Below, piece by piece: positions 1 to 5,856 of a stretch of DNA of 5,856 bases. Made by a program: the position numbers and the translations under genes. This DNA comes from Treponema sp. GTDB taxonomy: Bacteria > Spirochaetota > Spirochaetia > Treponematales > Breznakiellaceae. Each line of letters starts with the position of its first letter. The first letter of the stretch is position 1. The stretch is from positions 1 through 5,856 of the forward strand of contig JAIROE010000161.1 in the NCBI GenBank assembly GCA_031257715.1. Direction: 5' to 3'. Below the pieces are notes generated by a model. That model made no database searches and had not been told where the DNA came from. It worked only from the letters and a program-made list of their open reading frames with translations.

Positions 1-1910
1 CCGGCGCCGGGCGGCTCAGGGCGGTTTCCGGGAAAGTCCGCTCCATTGTGCGGCGCCAGTACGAGTGCCTTGAAAACGAGGTATTTCCCGATCTGGCAAA
101 GGGCGGGCTTGAGCTTGTGCGCCGCGGCGGCTGGACCGGGTTTCAGGAAAAATACCTTGAGTCTTTTTTTCAGAGGGAGATCTTCCCCGTTCTTACCCCC
201 CTGCGCATCACGGAAACTCTGCCCGCCGTCAACAGTCTGAGTCTTAACTGTGCCTTTCTTGTTGAGGATGATGCGGGGAAAGAATACGCCGCCATGGTTC
301 ATATACCTCAGGCGCTTGACCGCATCGTTCTTTTTCCCGGGGAAGCGGACGGCGGGAGCGGCGCGCGGAAACACCCGGAGCGTGTTTCATGGGCGCTGCT
401 TGAAGACGTGGTGCTCTGCTGGGGCCATTATTTTTTTTCCGGCCTTTCCGTGAAGGAAAGCATGGTTTTCAAGGTAAACCGCGATGCGGATTTTTCCGTG
501 GATGAAAAAAGGGACGAGGATTTTATTGAAGCCATGGAGAAAGTCCTTGAAGACAGGGAGAAGGCTACTGCCGTCCGCATGATCTATTCGCCGGGAAGCG
601 GCCGGCTTAAAAAGGAAATCTCCGAACGGCTTGCGCTTGAGGAAGACGATCTCTATGAAGTATCGGGGCCCATTAACCTTGGGACGCTTCTTGAGCTTGT
701 GAACATCAGGGGTTTTGATTCACTCAGGGAAAAGCCGTGGAAGATTTATTCGTCCGGGGCCTTCGGTGAGGATGAGCCGATATGGGACCGCATCAAGGCC
801 GGGGACGTGATGCTCCATCTGCCGTACCAGTCTTTTGATCCCGTGGTCCGTTTTTTTCAGGAGGCTTCTTCGGATCCCCAAGTCATTTCCATCAAGACGG
901 CCCTGTACCGGACAAGCGGCAATTCTCCCGTCGTGCGCGCTCTGGAGCAGGCGGGGCTTTCCGGCAAGCATGTAACGGCAATGGTGGAACTCAAGGCGCG
1001 CTTTGATGAGGAGCGGAATATCTCCTGGGCAAGGGGGCTTGAGAAGGCCGGCGTGATTGTGGTATACGGCCTTGCGGAACTCAAGGTCCACGCAAAAGTC
1101 ACCCTTGTGATACGCAGGGAAAACGACCGCCTTGTGCGCTACGTTCATGTCGCTACGGGAAACTACAACGACAAGACCGCGCGGCTTTACGAGGATATCG
1201 GGATCTTTACCTGCCAGGAAGAGATAGCCTATGACGCGGGACTCCTTTTTAACATGATCACCGGTTATTCTTTCGTCCAGCCCATGCGGAAACTTTCAAT
1301 AGCCCCCACGGGCCTCAAGCGGCGGCTCCTTGAACTTGTCGAGCGTGAGGCAAGACGGGCAAGCCAGGGCTATTCGGGAAAGATAATGGCGAAGATAAAT
1401 TCCCTTGCCGATACCGATGTTATCGATGCGCTGTACGCCGCCTCTCAGGCGGGGGTGAAGATTTTCCTCAGTGTCCGGGGCATTTGCATGCTTGTTCCCG
1501 GCGTTCCGGGGCTTTCGGAAAACATACAGGTGCAGGGCATTATTGATCATTACCTGGAGCACTCGCGTATCTTCTACTTTGCCAACGGCGGTGCGGAGGA
1601 GATCTTCATTTCCAGCGCCGACTGGATGCCCCGCAATCTGGAGAGGCGGGTGGAGCTGATGTTTCCGGTTCAGGAAGATCCGTTACGGAAGGAGCTTCTG
1701 GAAATACTGCCGCTCTACTTCCGGGACAATACCCATTCGTTCAGCCTGGGCCCGGACGGTGTTTGGACGCGGCGGAGCCCCGCGGAAGGCGAAGATCCTT
1801 TCAGGGTACAAAAGGAACTCCTCTCGCGGGCCGCCCGTACCGCGGGAAACAGGTGGCCTGTGAAGCAGGAATTTATCGTACGGAGAAGCCCGCCTGAGGG
1901 CAAGGTTTGA
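1..1910 (+). CDS. ppk1: Polyphosphate kinase 1 (PPK1), 5' end cut off by the window edge
   Basis: PPK1 reversibly transfers the gamma phosphate of ATP to long-chain inorganic polyphosphate through a phosphohistidine intermediate. The frame is open from base 3 with no stop upstream, giving about 635 residues in the window. Compared with E. coli PPK (688 residues, from memory) roughly the first 70-75 residues are missing, so the GTG at 48 is an internal valine and not the start. Numbering from base 3, the probable Mg-binding arginines are R303 (in LYRT) and R333 (in ARFDEE). The phosphoacceptor histidine is H363 (in KVHAK) and the second active-site histidine is H520 (in YLEHSR). The spacings 30, 30 and 157 equal those between R375, R405, H435 and H592 of the E. 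coli enzyme. GNYNDKTARLY and SSADWMPRN, typical of the two C-terminal phospholipase-D-like domains, are also present. All key residues are intact, so the enzyme should be active. Its stop overlaps the next gene's start by 3 bases (1908-1910 with 1907-1909 offset by one), indicating coupling. Family call is very secure. Confidence 0.96.
   Translation, partial: GAGRLRAVSGKVRSIVRRQYECLENEVFPDLAKGGLELVRRGGWTGFQEKYLESFFQREIFPVLTPLRITETLPAVNSLSLNCAFLVEDDAGKEYAAMVHIPQALDRIVLFPGEADGGSGARKHPERVSWALLEDVVLCWGHYFFSGLSVKESMVFKVNRDADFSVDEKRDEDFIEAMEKVLEDREKATAVRMIYSPGSGRLKKEISERLALEEDDLYEVSGPINLGTLLELVNIRGFDSLREKPWKIYSSGAFGEDEPIWDRIKAGDVMLHLPYQSFDPVVRFFQEASSDPQVISIKTALYRTSGNSPVVRALEQAGLSGKHVTAMVELKARFDEERNISWARGLEKAGVIVVYGLAELKVHAKVTLVIRRENDRLVRYVHVATGNYNDKTARLYEDIGIFTCQEEIAYDAGLLFNMITGYSFVQPMRKLSIAPTGLKRRLLELVEREARRASQGYSGKIMAKINSLADTDVIDALYAASQAGVKIFLSVRGICMLVPGVPGLSENIQVQGIIDHYLEHSRIFYFANGGAEEIFISSADWMPRNLERRVELMFPVQEDPLRKELLEILPLYFRDNTHSFSLGPDGVWTRRSPAEGEDPFRVQKELLSRAARTAGNRWPVKQEFIVRRSPPEGKV
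1896..1909 (+). promoter_or_regulatory. Ribosome binding site and TTG start of the methyltransferase gene
   Basis: GAGGG at 1896-1900 lies six bases before TTG at 1907-1909, inside the last codons of ppk1. The TTG shares the TTGA tetranucleotide with the ppk1 stop TGA (1908-1910). This start gives an N-terminus that begins directly with the beta strand of the PUA domain, as in relatives, and no ATG or GTG nearby does so. The overlap favours coupled translation. Confidence 0.75.
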
Positions 1911-3214
1911 AACGGATCATCCTAAAGCCGGGTGAAGAGATCCGCATACTGCAGGGTCACCCCTGGGTATACGACAATGAAATTGACCGGATCCTTGCCG
2001 GACCCGGCAGCAGGGCGGTTTCCGCCGGACTGCTCCCTGGGGAGATCGCCGATGTGGAAAGTTCCCGCAAAACCTACATAGGCCGGGCCTTTGTTAATCC
2101 CAATTCACATATCGCCGCCCGTATCTACAGTCCCTCAAAGGAGGGCGCCGACAGGGGTTTTTTCAGACGGCGTATACGGGAGGCCGTGCAGCGGCGCCTG
2201 CTTCCGCCGTGCTCTTTAAGGCTTGACCGGGAAAGCGCCCGCGTTGTTTTTGGTGAGGCGGACTTCCTTCCCGGTCTTGTTGTCGATCGCTTTACCGGCT
2301 GGGCTTTCTCCGCATTTGAGGGCGCCTTTCCCTCAGGTGCGCCTCCCTCGTTTGAGGATGCGAAGGCCGCGCTGGGGCCTCCGTCCTCATGGCTTTCTGT
2401 ACAGTTTCTTGCCTGGGGCATGGACGCCCGCCGCGAGGAGATCCTCGATGTTCTGGAGGAGGTGTTTTCGCCGCCGGGGATCGTCGAAAAATCAACGGCA
2501 AAAGCGCGGGAGATGGAAGGGCTTCCCCCAGGGGAAGGGGTATTGCGGGGAAATTTTCCCGAAGGAGGCGTCGTTATTTTTGAGAACGGGTTTCCCTTTC
2601 TTGTCGATCTTGAAGGGGGGCAGAAGACGGGCTCCTATCTGGATCAAAGGGAAAACCGCCGCCTTGCGGCGCAGTATGCCGCCGGGGCCCGCGTTCTGGA
2701 TGTTTGCAGCTATACCGGCGGATTCGCCATACACGCCGCCCGCGCGGGGGCGCTGGAGGTGATCGCCGTAGACGTTTCCGCCGGGGCCCTTGCAGTGCTT
2801 GCCGTCAACGCCGCGCTTAACGGCGCAGGCGGCAGGATCACCGCGGTCGAAGAGGACATGTTTGATTTGCTCCGCCGCATGGAGAGAAAAAAGGAACGTT
2901 TCGACATTGTCATACTCGATCCGCCCGCCTTTGCGAAAACACGTTCCGCCCTGGAAGGGGCTCTGCGCGGTTACCGGGAGATCAACATCAGGGCCATGAA
3001 GATCCTCAGGCCCGGAGGGGTCCTTGTAAGCTGTTCATGCAGCCGCGCCCTGGGCGAAGACCGTTTTAAAAAGATGATCGTTGAAGCCGCCGGGGACGCC
3101 GGCCGCATGCTGCATCAGCTTGATTTCAGGACGCAGTCGCCGGATCACCCCGTACGCGCCGGTTACGATGAATCGTACTATCTTAAATGCGGGTTTTACC
3201 GTATAATTTCCTGA
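1907..3214 (+). CDS. rlmI: RlmI-like class I SAM-dependent 23S rRNA (cytosine-C5) methyltransferase
   Basis: The 435-residue product matches the RlmI/YccW family, which in E. coli makes m5C at position 1962 of 23S rRNA (396 residues there). An N-terminal PUA RNA-binding domain covers about residues 1-75, with GHPWVYDNEI at 17-26 and NPNSHIAARI at 64-73. A middle domain includes LPGLVVDRF (121-129). The methyltransferase core starts with the family signature GGQKTGSYLDQRENR at 237-251. SAM motif I is VLDVCSYTGG (263-272), the motif II acidic end is AVDVS (287-291), motif IV is LDPPAF (337-342), and the cysteine motif is SCSCS (375-379). SPDHPV (411-416) is a further RlmI hallmark. It starts at a TTG overlapping ppk1 and ends directly against the next ATG. 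The extra length compared with E. coli seems to lie mainly in the middle domain, for example a proline/alanine-rich stretch at about 138-162. The family is secure; the exact modified base is inferred from homology. Confidence 0.88.
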   Translation: MKRIILKPGEEIRILQGHPWVYDNEIDRILAGPGSRAVSAGLLPGEIADVESSRKTYIGRAFVNPNSHIAARIYSPSKEGADRGFFRRRIREAVQRRLLPPCSLRLDRESARVVFGEADFLPGLVVDRFTGWAFSAFEGAFPSGAPPSFEDAKAALGPPSSWLSVQFLAWGMDARREEILDVLEEVFSPPGIVEKSTAKAREMEGLPPGEGVLRGNFPEGGVVIFENGFPFLVDLEGGQKTGSYLDQRENRRLAAQYAAGARVLDVCSYTGGFAIHAARAGALEVIAVDVSAGALAVLAVNAALNGAGGRITAVEEDMFDLLRRMERKKERFDIVILDPPAFAKTRSALEGALRGYREINIRAMKILRPGGVLVSCSCSRALGEDRFKKMIVEAAGDAGRMLHQLDFRTQSPDHPVRAGYDESYYLKCGFYRIIS

Positions 3215-4300
3215 ATGAACAGACGCGAATGGGTTTTAAGATCGTTTCGGGATGAATACGCGGAAAAAGTTCCCGCGGGGTTCTGGTTTCATTTTGTGCA
3301 GGACGAACTTGAAGACGGTTTTGCCAATCCCCGGGTATTCGAAAAAAACCTGGCCGGTCACCGTGCGTACTACGGCGAATTTCAGCCTGACTTCATGAAG
3401 ATAATGACGGATGGTTTTTTTATTTATCCGAACACGGAACTGCGGAACGCCCGGAATGCCGGGGATCTTCTTAAGGTTGTTTCCATTGGAGAGGATCATC
3501 CCTGGATAGAAAAACAGATCGAATTTGCGAAGGCCGTTACGGGGATATTCGGCGGCGAGGTGCTTTCTTTTTACAATATTTTCGCCCCCGCCACCACCTT
3601 TAAATTCATGCGCCGCGATCCCCTTCGGGACGGAGACGCGGAGCTTGCCGCCTTTATCACCGAAGACAGAGACGCGGTGAAGCATGCCCTTGCTGTAACG
3701 GCGGAGGATCTTGCCGTTCTTGCCCGCCGCGTCATTCTTGAAGGCGGAGCGGACGGCATCTATTTTTCGACGCAGGATATAAACGGTCAGGGAATGACCA
3801 GAGACATTCACGACGGGATTATTGCTCCCGGCGATACGCTGGTGCTTGAAGCGGCGAACGCCGCCGCAGTGGACGCCGTACATGCGGAAGCCGCCGTGAA
3901 TGCCGCGGCGGCGGGAGGTCCGGGAGGCGGAGATCCCGCCCGTACCGGTCCCCTCAACATCCTTCACATCTGCGGTTATGAAGGACACCGGAACGATCTT
4001 GGCCGCTTCGTTTCATATCCTGCCCAGATTTTTAACTGGGCTTCCGCGATAGAAGGCGTGCCGCTGGGCGAGGGGAAACGGCTTTTTGGAAAACCCGTAA
4101 TAGGCGGCTTTGCCAATACGGCGGACGGTATTCTTTGCCGCGGAAGCGAAAGTGATGTCAAAGCGGAGACGCGGAGGATCCTTGAGGAAGCGGGAAGAAA
4201 AGGGGTCGTACTTGGCGCGGACTGCACCATACCAAGGGACACGGATCTCCGGCGCCTTGACTGGGTGCGTGAAGCCGCCTCTTCCCCGTTTTTCGTATAA
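3215..4300 (+). CDS. Uroporphyrinogen-decarboxylase-superfamily protein with MtaA/CmuA-type zinc motif
   Basis: The 361-residue protein has the TIM-barrel layout of the UroD/MtaA superfamily (PF01208-like). It does not look like HemE, because the N-terminal substrate signature RQAGRY is absent and PAGFWFHF (20-27) occupies a comparable place. H251 and C253 (in ILHICGYEG) and C337 (in LGADCTIP) form a His-X-Cys-X83-Cys pattern. This is the zinc-binding arrangement of the methylcobamide:coenzyme M and chloromethane-type methyltransferases MtaA, MtbA and CmuA, with a similar last spacing. A role moving a methyl group between a corrinoid protein and a thiol or similar acceptor is therefore plausible. 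No corrinoid protein or partner methyltransferase lies in the window, so substrate and donor are unknown. Residues about 213-246 are an Ala/Gly-rich low-complexity insert just before the zinc motif. The ATG follows the previous stop with no gap, and I see no Shine-Dalgarno sequence, so translation probably depends on coupling. Two stop codons occur in tandem (4298-4303). The family is likely; the function is tentative. Confidence 0.82.
   Translation: MNRREWVLRSFRDEYAEKVPAGFWFHFVQDELEDGFANPRVFEKNLAGHRAYYGEFQPDFMKIMTDGFFIYPNTELRNARNAGDLLKVVSIGEDHPWIEKQIEFAKAVTGIFGGEVLSFYNIFAPATTFKFMRRDPLRDGDAELAAFITEDRDAVKHALAVTAEDLAVLARRVILEGGADGIYFSTQDINGQGMTRDIHDGIIAPGDTLVLEAANAAAVDAVHAEAAVNAAAAGGPGGGDPARTGPLNILHICGYEGHRNDLGRFVSYPAQIFNWASAIEGVPLGEGKRLFGKPVIGGFANTADGILCRGSESDVKAETRRILEEAGRKGVVLGADCTIPRDTDLRRLDWVREAASSPFFV
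3851..3952 (+). repeat. Low-complexity Ala/Gly-coding insert with imperfect GC-rich repetition
   Basis: This stretch encodes about residues 213-246 of the UroD-family protein. It is built mostly of GCC/GCG/GCA alanine codons followed by GGA/GGT/GGC glycines. Two similar blocks, one beginning at about 3852 (GCGAACGCCGCCGCAGTG) and one at about 3884 (GCGGAAGCCGCCGTGAATG), look like diverged copies. The barrel sequence resumes at NILHICG, so the insert probably forms a surface loop between two barrel segments. The expansion origin is inferred. Confidence 0.5.
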
Positions 4301-4391
4301 TAAACTCCAATAACCCATAATATACTTCCTGTTCACATACCCCAGGTACATTAAACTTAAAACACAGGGATTGTGCCCTGGGGGGATTAGT
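4301..4391 (+). promoter_or_regulatory. AT-rich intergenic leader with candidate promoter of the chemotaxis gene
   Basis: This is the only real intergenic gap before the chemotaxis gene and is clearly AT-richer than the flanking genes. Candidate -10 elements are CATAAT (4316-4321) and the overlapping-end TATACT (4321-4326), but neither has a good -35 at 16-18 bases. TTCACA (4332-4337) resembles a -35 but has only weak -10 matches downstream near 4355-4362. I see no sigma-28 type box (TAAA-N15-GCCGATAA) and no terminator hairpin with a T-run for the upstream operon. A promoter here is likely by context, but its exact elements are uncertain. Confidence 0.35.
4340..4383 (+). promoter_or_regulatory. 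Two mutually exclusive hairpins in the chemotaxis-gene leader, one hiding the ribosome binding site
   Basis: CCCCAGG at 4340-4346 is the exact reverse complement of CCTGGGG at 4377-4383. Pairing would cover part of the G-run that serves as ribosome binding site. CAGGG at 4365-4369 can instead pair with CCCTG at 4376-4380 across a six-base loop, and the two structures share bases 4377-4380. The pairing is seen in the sequence; a regulatory role is inference, and no known riboswitch is recognised. Confidence 0.3.
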
Positions 4392-4394
4392 ATG
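4380..4394 (+). promoter_or_regulatory. Ribosome binding site and ATG start of the chemotaxis gene
   Basis: The purine run GGGGGGA at 4380-4386 can pair with the CCUCC anti-SD core using one G-U pair, five to six bases before ATG at 4392. An upstream in-frame TTG at 4371 would add seven residues (including Pro-Gly-Gly) and place the G-run inside the gene. The ATG is therefore preferred, and it puts the charged MKIK directly before the first membrane segment as expected. Confidence 0.75.
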
Positions 4395-5782
4395 AAGATA
4401 AAAATACAGTTGAGTATTCTGGTAATCGGTATAATGGTTACGGTAATAGCCATCATTTCCTTTATTACCCTGCAGCGGGCGAGCCGCATGCAAAAAAATG
4501 CGGTAATGTCGGGGCTGAATTATATGTCCGGCATGTACGCCACGGATATTCAGCGCCGTTTTGAGGGTTATCTGAAAACCGCGACGAATCTGTCCCAAAT
4601 CATGAAAGGGTACGACGATGCCCCTGTGGACCAGCGGCGCATCCGGTACAACGGCATGATGCTGAGCATAATAGAAGAAAACGACGACTATCTGGGTGCT
4701 TTTACCGTCTGGGATGTCGATGCCCTGGACGGCAAGGATGCGGAATATGCAAACACTCCGGGAACCGATGCGACGGGCCGCTTCATCTCATGGTACCACC
4801 GGGAACTTGACGGGGTAAAACTGGAGCCTTATAACATGTACAAAGAAGTCTGGGCGAACGCGAAAAGGCACTCGACTATAGCCAGTCCGGTATGGCGTGA
4901 AGCGCTCGGCCGCAAGGTACTGGTAGTTGACGTGAGCGCCCCCGTAATATCGCAAGAGGGCAAGCTTGTCGGAATCGTGGGAATTAACATAGATATTGCC
5001 GGCATGCAGGATATTGTCGACAAAATAAAGCCCTTTGACACAGGCATAGCCACAGTCTATTCCAATGATGGATCATAGCGGGTCACAACATTCCGGAACG
5101 CACCGGAATGACCATCGATATTGACGAGCCTCTGTACAAAGACCATTTCAAAGATGTCGTGTCCACTATCAAAGAGGGAAAAGTTCTGAATTTTAATGCC
5201 TATTCCCCCGAGAGGGGCGAGAGTTTTGAGATCGTGCTGCACCCCTTCACCGTTACAGGAACAGGGAGCCCGTGGTCGATCATGGTGGGTGCGCCGGTAA
5301 ATAAAATAATGGCGGATATCAGAAGCATGACTTTTTTCTCCATAATGCTCGCCTTCGCCTCCATGACCCTTACCGGGCTGATTATTTTCTTTGTCGCTTC
5401 AAGTATTACAAAACCCCTCATCAAGGTATCACAGACGTTGAAAGACATCTCGGAAGGGGAAGGGGATCTGACCCGGCAGATAATAATCACGTCAAAAGAC
5501 GAAATAGGCGAACTTGCCCGCTACTTTAACCTGACTCTGGAAAAGATCAGAAACCTCGTTGTCATCATCAAACAGCAAAGCGTTTCGCTCTTTAATCTGG
5601 GGAATGAACTCGCGTCCAACATGACGCAGACTGCCGCGGCGGTGAACCAGATAACCAGTAACATCCAGAGCATCAAGGGACGGGTCATCAACCAGTCGGC
5701 CGGCGTCACCGAAACCAATTCTACCATGGAGCAGATCACCGTCAACATAGACAAACTCACCGAGCGCATCGAGAATATCTGA
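4392..5782 (+). pseudogene. Methyl-accepting chemotaxis protein, frameshifted in the sensor domain and lacking the signalling hairpin
   Basis: The intact parent would be a membrane chemoreceptor of dCache-HAMP-signalling type that controls CheA through CheW. The first frame (4392-5075) gives 228 residues: MKIK, then membrane segment 1 at about residues 7-27, then an extracytoplasmic dCache-like sensor containing FISWYHREL, IASPVWREALGRKV and LVGIVGINIDI. It stops at TAG 5076-5078. The protein resumes in another frame with IAGHNIPERTGM from 5075, continuing to PWSIMVGAPV, membrane segment 2 (5327-5398) and a HAMP domain (about 5399-5560, SITKPL to DEIGELARYFN). A helical adaptation region follows (NQSAGVTETNSTMEQI), ending at a TGA at 5780-5782. 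The pieces total about 460 residues, whereas Treponema-type MCPs are usually near 700. The strongly conserved hairpin tip that binds CheA/CheW is absent, so even a frameshift correction would not give a working receptor. An ATG at 5108 could begin the second part, but that product would lack membrane segment 1 and half of the sensor. A sequencing error at the frameshift is the main alternative. Confidence 0.85.
5070..5078 (+). other. Frameshift point in the chemotaxis gene
   Basis: The first frame reads Asn-Asp-Gly-Ser then TAG at 5076-5078. Family-like sequence resumes one frame away at ATA 5075-5077 (Ile-Ala-Gly-His). Restoring the frame needs one extra base (or four, which would give the common Gly-Ser-Ile-Ile-Ala pattern) around 5072-5075. 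No slippery heptamer of the X-XXY-YYZ type is present, so programmed frameshifting is unlikely. This is either a true deletion or a sequencing error. Confidence 0.8.
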
Positions 5783-5856
5783 GCGTCCGCCATCTTCTTA
5801 CAGTGACGTAGATGGTTACGTCATCATAGGAAGTTACTAGATTCTATTTTCAATGT
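5780..5856. other. Sequence unrelated to the chemotaxis gene after a breakpoint; possible edge of an insertion or rearrangement
   Basis: MCP-like coding sequence is convincing up to Glu-Asn at about 5776, after which none of the three + frames reads as the expected adaptation helix. The frames give SERPPSSYSDV, LSVRHLLTVT and an immediate stop. The tail becomes AT-richer towards the window end and contains the inverted repeat at 5804-5823. No gene can be recognised in the ~75 bases, and the other side of the junction is outside the window. Confidence 0.5.
5804..5823. repeat. Perfect 7-bp inverted repeat with 6-base spacer
   Basis: TGACGTA (5804-5810) and TACGTCA (5817-5823) are exact reverse complements around GATGGT. 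No T-run follows closely, so it is not a standard intrinsic terminator. It may be a protein binding site, or part of a mobile-element end or subterminal repeat given the breakpoint beside it. The structure is certain; the role is unknown. Confidence 0.6.

Noticed and set aside
48..50. GTG as the start codon of the polyphosphate kinase
   Set aside because: The frame stays open to base 3 and the upstream residues read as the N-terminal helical region of PPK1, so the true start lies before the window.
2223..2762. 179-residue second + frame within the methyltransferase gene
   Set aside because: Its product is Arg/Pro-rich without domain character and it lies wholly inside the secure methyltransferase frame.
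3202..3207. Perfect TATAAT just upstream of the UroD-family ATG
   Set aside because: It encodes part of the Arg-Ile-Ile-Ser end of the methyltransferase and has no -35 or extended -10. It is only eight bases from the ATG, so a promoter is unlikely.
3236..3988. 250-residue open frame on the - strand inside the UroD-family gene
   Set aside because: It is a long antisense shadow from GC-rich codon bias, with no recognisable domain and complete overlap with a convincing gene.
4296..4301. TATAAT over the tandem stop codons after the UroD-family gene
   Set aside because: The region 17 bases upstream is GC-rich coding sequence with no resemblance to TTGACA. The match arises from Val plus two TAA stops.
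4013..4598. Two - strand open frames crossing the intergenic gap before the chemotaxis gene
   Set aside because: They overlap both flanking genes in antisense and show no domain. They exist because few stops fall in those frames.
5070..5078. Programmed ribosomal frameshift joining the two chemotaxis frames
   Set aside because: There is no slippery heptamer or clear stimulatory structure, and the rejoined protein still lacks its signalling domain.
5804..5823. Inverted repeat as an intrinsic terminator
   Set aside because: The stem is only 7 bp with a 6-base loop and is followed by mixed sequence rather than a T-run.

Overview
The window is GC-rich bacterial DNA with every gene on the + strand and almost no space between the first three. 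No rRNA, tRNA, CRISPR array or recognisable insertion sequence is visible. The closest likeness I recognise, from memory of protein style, is a host-associated spirochaete of the Treponema group. The MCP linker wording, the RlmI-type methyltransferase and the MtaA-like member of the uroporphyrinogen-decarboxylase family all fit that. This is an inference from family resemblance, not a database result.

Layout. Positions 1-1910 hold the 3' nine-tenths of a polyphosphate kinase gene (ppk1), whose 5' end lies outside the window. Its stop overlaps the TTG start of an RlmI-like 23S rRNA methyltransferase (1907-3214). That gene's stop abuts the ATG of a uroporphyrinogen-decarboxylase-superfamily protein (3215-4300). 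This protein carries the His-X-Cys...Cys zinc motif of corrinoid-linked methyltransferases rather than the signature of heme-pathway HemE. The three genes look like one translationally coupled transcript. A 91-base AT-rich gap (4301-4391) then leads to a methyl-accepting chemotaxis protein with its own strong ribosome binding site.

The chemotaxis gene is broken. A -1 type frameshift lies near 5072-5078 inside the sensor domain. Recognisable MCP sequence then stops at about 5779, before the CheA/CheW-interacting signalling hairpin. The last ~75 bases do not read as MCP in any frame, are AT-richer, and contain a perfect 7-bp inverted repeat. This could be the edge of an insertion or rearrangement, or an assembly join.

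How the genes relate. The first three combine phosphate/energy storage, ribosome modification and a probable one-carbon methyl transfer. I see no clear single pathway joining them, so the operon may simply be of housekeeping type. I do not see a convincing new biological system. The items most worth checking are the MCP decay and breakpoint, an alanine/glycine-rich insert just before the zinc motif of the UroD-family protein, and two mutually exclusive hairpins in the MCP leader, one of which would hide its ribosome binding site.
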